The position numbers and the translations under genes were made by a program. This document shows, piece after piece, positions 24,805 to 27,476 of a DNA stretch of 27,476 nt. The stretch's first letter is position 1. Every line of letters starts with the position of its first letter. The DNA is from Actinomycetota bacterium. Its GTDB lineage: Bacteria; Actinomycetota; Acidimicrobiia; Acidimicrobiales; Ilumatobacteraceae. The notes beneath the pieces are model-generated. The model was given only the letters and a program-made list of their open reading frames with translations. It did no database searches and was not told the DNA's origin. The stretch is from NCBI GenBank assembly GCA_018882725.1, contig VERK01000004.1, forward strand, positions 1 to 27,476, in the 5' to 3' direction.

Positions 24805-25575
24805 TCAGGCCGCGAGCGTGTTGCCGAAGATCTGCCACGCCAGAGCCGACTTCGCCGACAGGCTGAGGATCAAGTACACGCGTTCACCGAAGATGTAGTC
24901 GCGCCACTTCCCCACCTGCTTGTACTGCAACCACTGGTTGAGAGCGAACAGGTTGAAGAAGATGAAGATGCTCACGAAGACGCCATACACGAAATTGGGC
25001 ATCTCGGGTCCAGGACCGAACAGATAGATCACCAGGGCGATCCAGGGCACGATGCCCGCGATGCACCCGAACCAGAACGGGGTGAACCACACCGGCTTGC
25101 CCGGTTCGTTGATCACCTCCATGATCCAGCCGAACAAGATCATCGAAACGTTCGCACCCGCGAGGCCGATGAGTGCGGTGATCTCGGTGATGCCGAACAC
25201 CATGGCGATCATCAGGATCATGAGCGTGGACGACAACGAGTACTCGACCCACCGGAATCGGTTGCGACCCGCCGACAACTCGGTGAGGTAGGCCGCGCGG
25301 CCCTTCCCGATGGCAGCGATCGCGTGAAAGAGACTCGAGAGTGCGAGGAAGCCGAAGATCCCCCACGCGATGCGCACATCGAACTGCTGAGTGAGTCGCG
25401 TGGGGTCGAGACCCTTGCCGGGTGCGTCGTTGAGGAAGAACGTGGTGACCGGCAGTTTGAAGTCGTTGGCCGCGACGATCACGATGATCGCCTGCACACC
25501 GTGCAGGATCGCCGCCCCCACGTTGAGGCGTTGGAGATTGCTGCGGACTTCGTTCGAGATCGGGACGGATGTCAT
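24805..25575 (-). CDS. Heliorhodopsin
   Basis: A 256-residue retinal protein of the heliorhodopsin family, distantly related to type 1 rhodopsins and inserted with inverted topology (N-terminus inside). Seven hydrophobic helices fit roughly 17-36, 67-90, 108-129, 132-154, 163-186, 192-215 and 230-253. The retinal Schiff-base lysine is K242 in LSLSAKSALAWQIFGNTL, and the counterion glutamate is E111 in RWVEYSLSST; both segments are family hallmarks (E107/K241 in the founding protein 48C12). H25 (LHGVQ) and H84 (LFHA) match its two cytoplasmic-side histidines. The long A-B loop (~40-65) is present. The ATG at 25575 has ribosome binding sites GGGAG and GGAGGTG upstream. It appears monocistronic. 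Most heliorhodopsins do not pump ions and show slow photocycles, suggesting a sensory or enzyme-modulating role. Confidence 0.96.
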   Translation of the reverse strand: MTSVPISNEVRSNLQRLNVGAAILHGVQAIIVIVAANDFKLPVTTFFLNDAPGKGLDPTRLTQQFDVRIAWGIFGFLALSSLFHAIAAIGKGRAAYLTELSAGRNRFRWVEYSLSSTLMILMIAMVFGITEITALIGLAGANVSMILFGWIMEVINEPGKPVWFTPFWFGCIAGIVPWIALVIYLFGPGPEMPNFVYGVFVSIFIFFNLFALNQWLQYKQVGKWRDYIFGERVYLILSLSAKSALAWQIFGNTLAA

Positions 25576-25594
25576 GACACTCCCTTCACCTCCC

Positions 25595-25600
25595 AAACTA
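25595..25600 (-). promoter_or_regulatory. Candidate -10 box of the heliorhodopsin gene
   Basis: TAGTTT on the minus strand would start transcription about 12-14 bp before the ATG, leaving a short leader that holds GGAGGTG and GGGAG. No convincing -35. Confidence 0.4.
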
Positions 25601-25603
25601 CGC

Positions 25604-25616
25604 CGTCACCGTGACG
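25604..25616. promoter_or_regulatory. 13-bp palindrome in the heliorhodopsin/alkylsulfatase divergent region
   Basis: CGTCAC-C-GTGACG is a perfect dyad located just upstream of the heliorhodopsin -10 box and 30 bp before the -10 of the divergent gene. It is well placed for a repressor or activator of either gene; the factor is unknown. Confidence 0.4.
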
Positions 25617-25647
25617 CAGTCCCGGATACGGACCGAGCCCGTCGTGT

Positions 25648-25653
25648 TACTTT
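25648..25653 (+). promoter_or_regulatory. Candidate -10 box of the alkylsulfatase gene
   Basis: TACTTT, predicted start near 25660, leader of about 30 bp that contains the Shine-Dalgarno GGAGGG at 25680-25685. No clear -35. Confidence 0.4.
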
Positions 25654-25689
25654 GCTCGACGATCGTCCGTACCGCGATCGGAGGGAATC

Positions 25690-27476
25690 ATGACCGACAC
25701 CACTACGCGCCCCGACACTCCGAAGGACGCAACCGAACACACTCGGGCCGCCAATCGGTCGGTAACTTTCGACCTCGACCCCGCCGATTTCGACCGCGCC
25801 CGTCGCGGCTGGATCGCGTCGTTGGACGACGTCGTGATCAAGGATTCGCAGGGTCGACGCGCATCGGACGTGAGCCGCTACGGATTTCTCGACGGCGAGT
25901 CACCCGACACGGTTCACCCGAGTCTGTGGCGCCACGCCCAACTCAACGCGCACCACGGATTGTTCGAGGTGGCCGAGGGAGTGTGGCAGGTGCGCGGATA
26001 CGACATCTCCAACATCACCTTCGTGAAAGGCGCCACCGGTTGGATCGTGATCGATCCGCTGACCGTCGAGGCCACCGCTCGCGCGTCCTACGAACTCGTC
26101 ACGAAACATCTCGGTCATCGCCCGGTCACGGCCGTCATCTACACCCACTCGCATGCCGATCACTTCGGCGGAGTTCTCGGCGTGACATCGCAAGAAGAGG
26201 TCGATGCCGGCCGTTGCCGCGTGATCGCCCCCGAAGGATTCCTCGCCGAAACCGTGGGTGAGAACGTGATCGCCGGGCCGGCCATGAGCCGGCGTGCGCT
26301 CTATCAATTCGGCCCTCTGCTACCGCCGGGTCCACGAGGACACGTGAATTGTGGTCTCGGTCTGTCGATCCCGATGGGCCCACCCGGTCTCATCGCACCC
26401 ACCGAAGAGATCACGCGCACCGGCGAGGAAAAGGTGGTCGACGGTGTCCGTATCGTCTTCCAACTCACACCCGAGACCGAAGCGCCGGCCGAGATGAACT
26501 TCTTCTTCCCCGAAGGCGGCTGGTTGTGCATGGCCGAGAACTGTTCGCACACGATGCACAACCTCGTGCCCATTCGTGGAGCGTTGGTTCGTAACTCGCT
26601 GCAGTGGTCGAAGTACATCAACGAGGCCATCGAACTGTTCGGCAGCCAAACGACGTTGGTCTTCACCTCGCACAACTGGCCCCAATGGGGCCACGACGAC
26701 GCTGTTCAGTTCTTGCAGTTGCAGCGCGATCTGTATCGCTGGATGCACGACCAGACGATGCGTCACGCAAATCACGGGTTCACGCCACTGGAGATCGCCG
26801 ACCACCTCGAGTTGCCCGAAGAGTTCCAGGCGGCCACGCACACCCGCGGCTACTACGGCGACTTGGTTCACAACTCGAAGGCCGTCTACCAGCGGTACCT
26901 GAGTTGGTACGACGGCAACCCAGCCAACCTCGACAAGTTGCCACCCAGCGACGTGGGTGCCCGCTACGTCCGTCTCGCTGGTGGACCCGATGCACTCCTG
27001 CGTGAGGCACGCCGTTGTTTCGCCGAGGGCGACTACCGATGGGTCGCGGAGTTGGTGAATCATCTGGTCTTCTCCGACCCGTCGAACGTCGAGGCTCGAC
27101 ACCTACAGGCCGACGCGCTCGAGCAACTCGGATACCAGAGTGAGTCGACCACGTTCCGCAACGCGTATCTGATGGGGGCACAAGAACTACGTCAAGGCCC
27201 GCCGCAGCTCGGTAACTCGGAAGTGCGCGGGCGCGGACTCCTGAAGGCGATGACGATCGAACAGGTTTTCGACACGCTTGCCGTGCGTCTGAAGAGTGAG
27301 GCCGTCGCGGGCGTGAAGTTGTTCGTGAACTGGACGTTCCCCGACATGGTCGGAACTCCTGATGAAAAGTGGGTGCTGGCCCTCTCCAACCGGACGCTCT
27401 ACGCGGTGCAGGGACGGCACCAGGACGGAGCCGATGCGTCGATTCGCCTCGATCGCGCGTTGCTGCTGCGGATCAT
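25690..27476 (+). CDS. Class III (MBL-fold) alkylsulfatase, SdsA1/BDS1 type, 3' end outside window
   Basis: At least 595 residues; the frame is still open at the window edge. These zinc enzymes hydrolyse primary or secondary alkyl sulfates such as dodecyl sulfate, releasing sulfate and an alcohol. The binuclear zinc motif is TVIYTHSHADHFGGV-like (here AVIYTHSHADHFGG); further ligands are the glutamate/histidine of WLCMAENCSHTMHN and the histidine of TLVFTSHNWPQWG. The central dimerisation helices (HDQTMRHANHGFTPLEIAD) and RGYYGDLVHNSKAVYQRYLSWYDGNP, cited by its first half, precede the SCP2-like C-terminal domain beginning near residue 500. No obvious signal peptide, so possibly cytoplasmic. 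GGAGGG 4 bp before the ATG supports the start. It diverges from the heliorhodopsin gene. Confidence 0.94.
   Translation, partial: MTDTTTRPDTPKDATEHTRAANRSVTFDLDPADFDRARRGWIASLDDVVIKDSQGRRASDVSRYGFLDGESPDTVHPSLWRHAQLNAHHGLFEVAEGVWQVRGYDISNITFVKGATGWIVIDPLTVEATARASYELVTKHLGHRPVTAVIYTHSHADHFGGVLGVTSQEEVDAGRCRVIAPEGFLAETVGENVIAGPAMSRRALYQFGPLLPPGPRGHVNCGLGLSIPMGPPGLIAPTEEITRTGEEKVVDGVRIVFQLTPETEAPAEMNFFFPEGGWLCMAENCSHTMHNLVPIRGALVRNSLQWSKYINEAIELFGSQTTLVFTSHNWPQWGHDDAVQFLQLQRDLYRWMHDQTMRHANHGFTPLEIADHLELPEEFQAATHTRGYYGDLVHNSKAVYQRYLSWYDGNPANLDKLPPSDVGARYVRLAGGPDALLREARRCFAEGDYRWVAELVNHLVFSDPSNVEARHLQADALEQLGYQSESTTFRNAYLMGAQELRQGPPQLGNSEVRGRGLLKAMTIEQVFDTLAVRLKSEAVAGVKLFVNWTFPDMVGTPDEKWVLALSNRTLYAVQGRHQDGADASIRLDRALLLRI

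Noticed and set aside
24805..25575. Type 1 proton-pumping rhodopsin (actinorhodopsin)
   Set aside because: The third-helix motif is WVEYSLSST with a single glutamate, not the DTE/DTD-type pump motif, and the lysine helix matches heliorhodopsins.

Overview
The window is GC-rich chromosomal DNA packed with coding sequence. No gene-free stretch exceeds about 130 bp, and I see no rRNA, tRNA, CRISPR array or insertion sequence. The gene set points to an actinobacterium: a heliorhodopsin (a family mostly of monoderm bacteria), a DUF4916 protein, a Nei2-type glycosylase homologue, catabolic acyl-CoA and P450 genes, and many genes whose start codon lies 6-8 bp after a TANNNT -10 box with no Shine-Dalgarno, as in actinobacterial leaderless transcripts. 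An Acidimicrobiia member (Ilumatobacter-like) is my best guess, but that is inference.

Layout. 1-1552: end of a class I fumarase, a 1-Cys peroxiredoxin and a small NMN-adenylyltransferase-like protein. 1581-4915: a MacB/LolD-type ABC ATPase and a tandem FtsX permease. 4925-8199: a Nei2-like protein that appears to lack its catalytic residues, a small hypothetical protein, a DUF4916 degenerate-Nudix protein, and a TauD-family dioxygenase overlapping tag (3-methyladenine glycosylase I). 8256-11558: an unrecognised helical protein, an MFS transporter, a Nudix hydrolase and a zinc alcohol dehydrogenase.

11565-17313 is a catabolic locus built around a GntR/FCD regulator. Leftward it is followed by an FAH-family hydrolase, a two-domain VOC (extradiol-dioxygenase-like) protein and an aromatic-ring FAD monooxygenase, which together resemble a hydroxylation / ring-cleavage / hydrolysis route. 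Rightward lie a PhyH dioxygenase and an MBL-fold hydrolase. The 71-bp divergent gap carries two opposed TACGGT -10 boxes. The locus ends at a striking 106-bp inverted repeat (17324-17429).

17445-24774 holds lipid and secondary catabolism: a MOSC protein coupled to an acyl-CoA dehydrogenase, a cupin, an acyl-CoA synthetase / MSOX-like flavin oxidase / cytochrome P450 operon, and an alpha/beta hydrolase. 24805-27476 holds a complete heliorhodopsin gene divergent from a truncated (window-edge) class III alkylsulfatase. The heliorhodopsin, the catalytically altered Nei2 homologue, the long inverted repeat and the recurrent leaderless architecture are the items most worth a second look.
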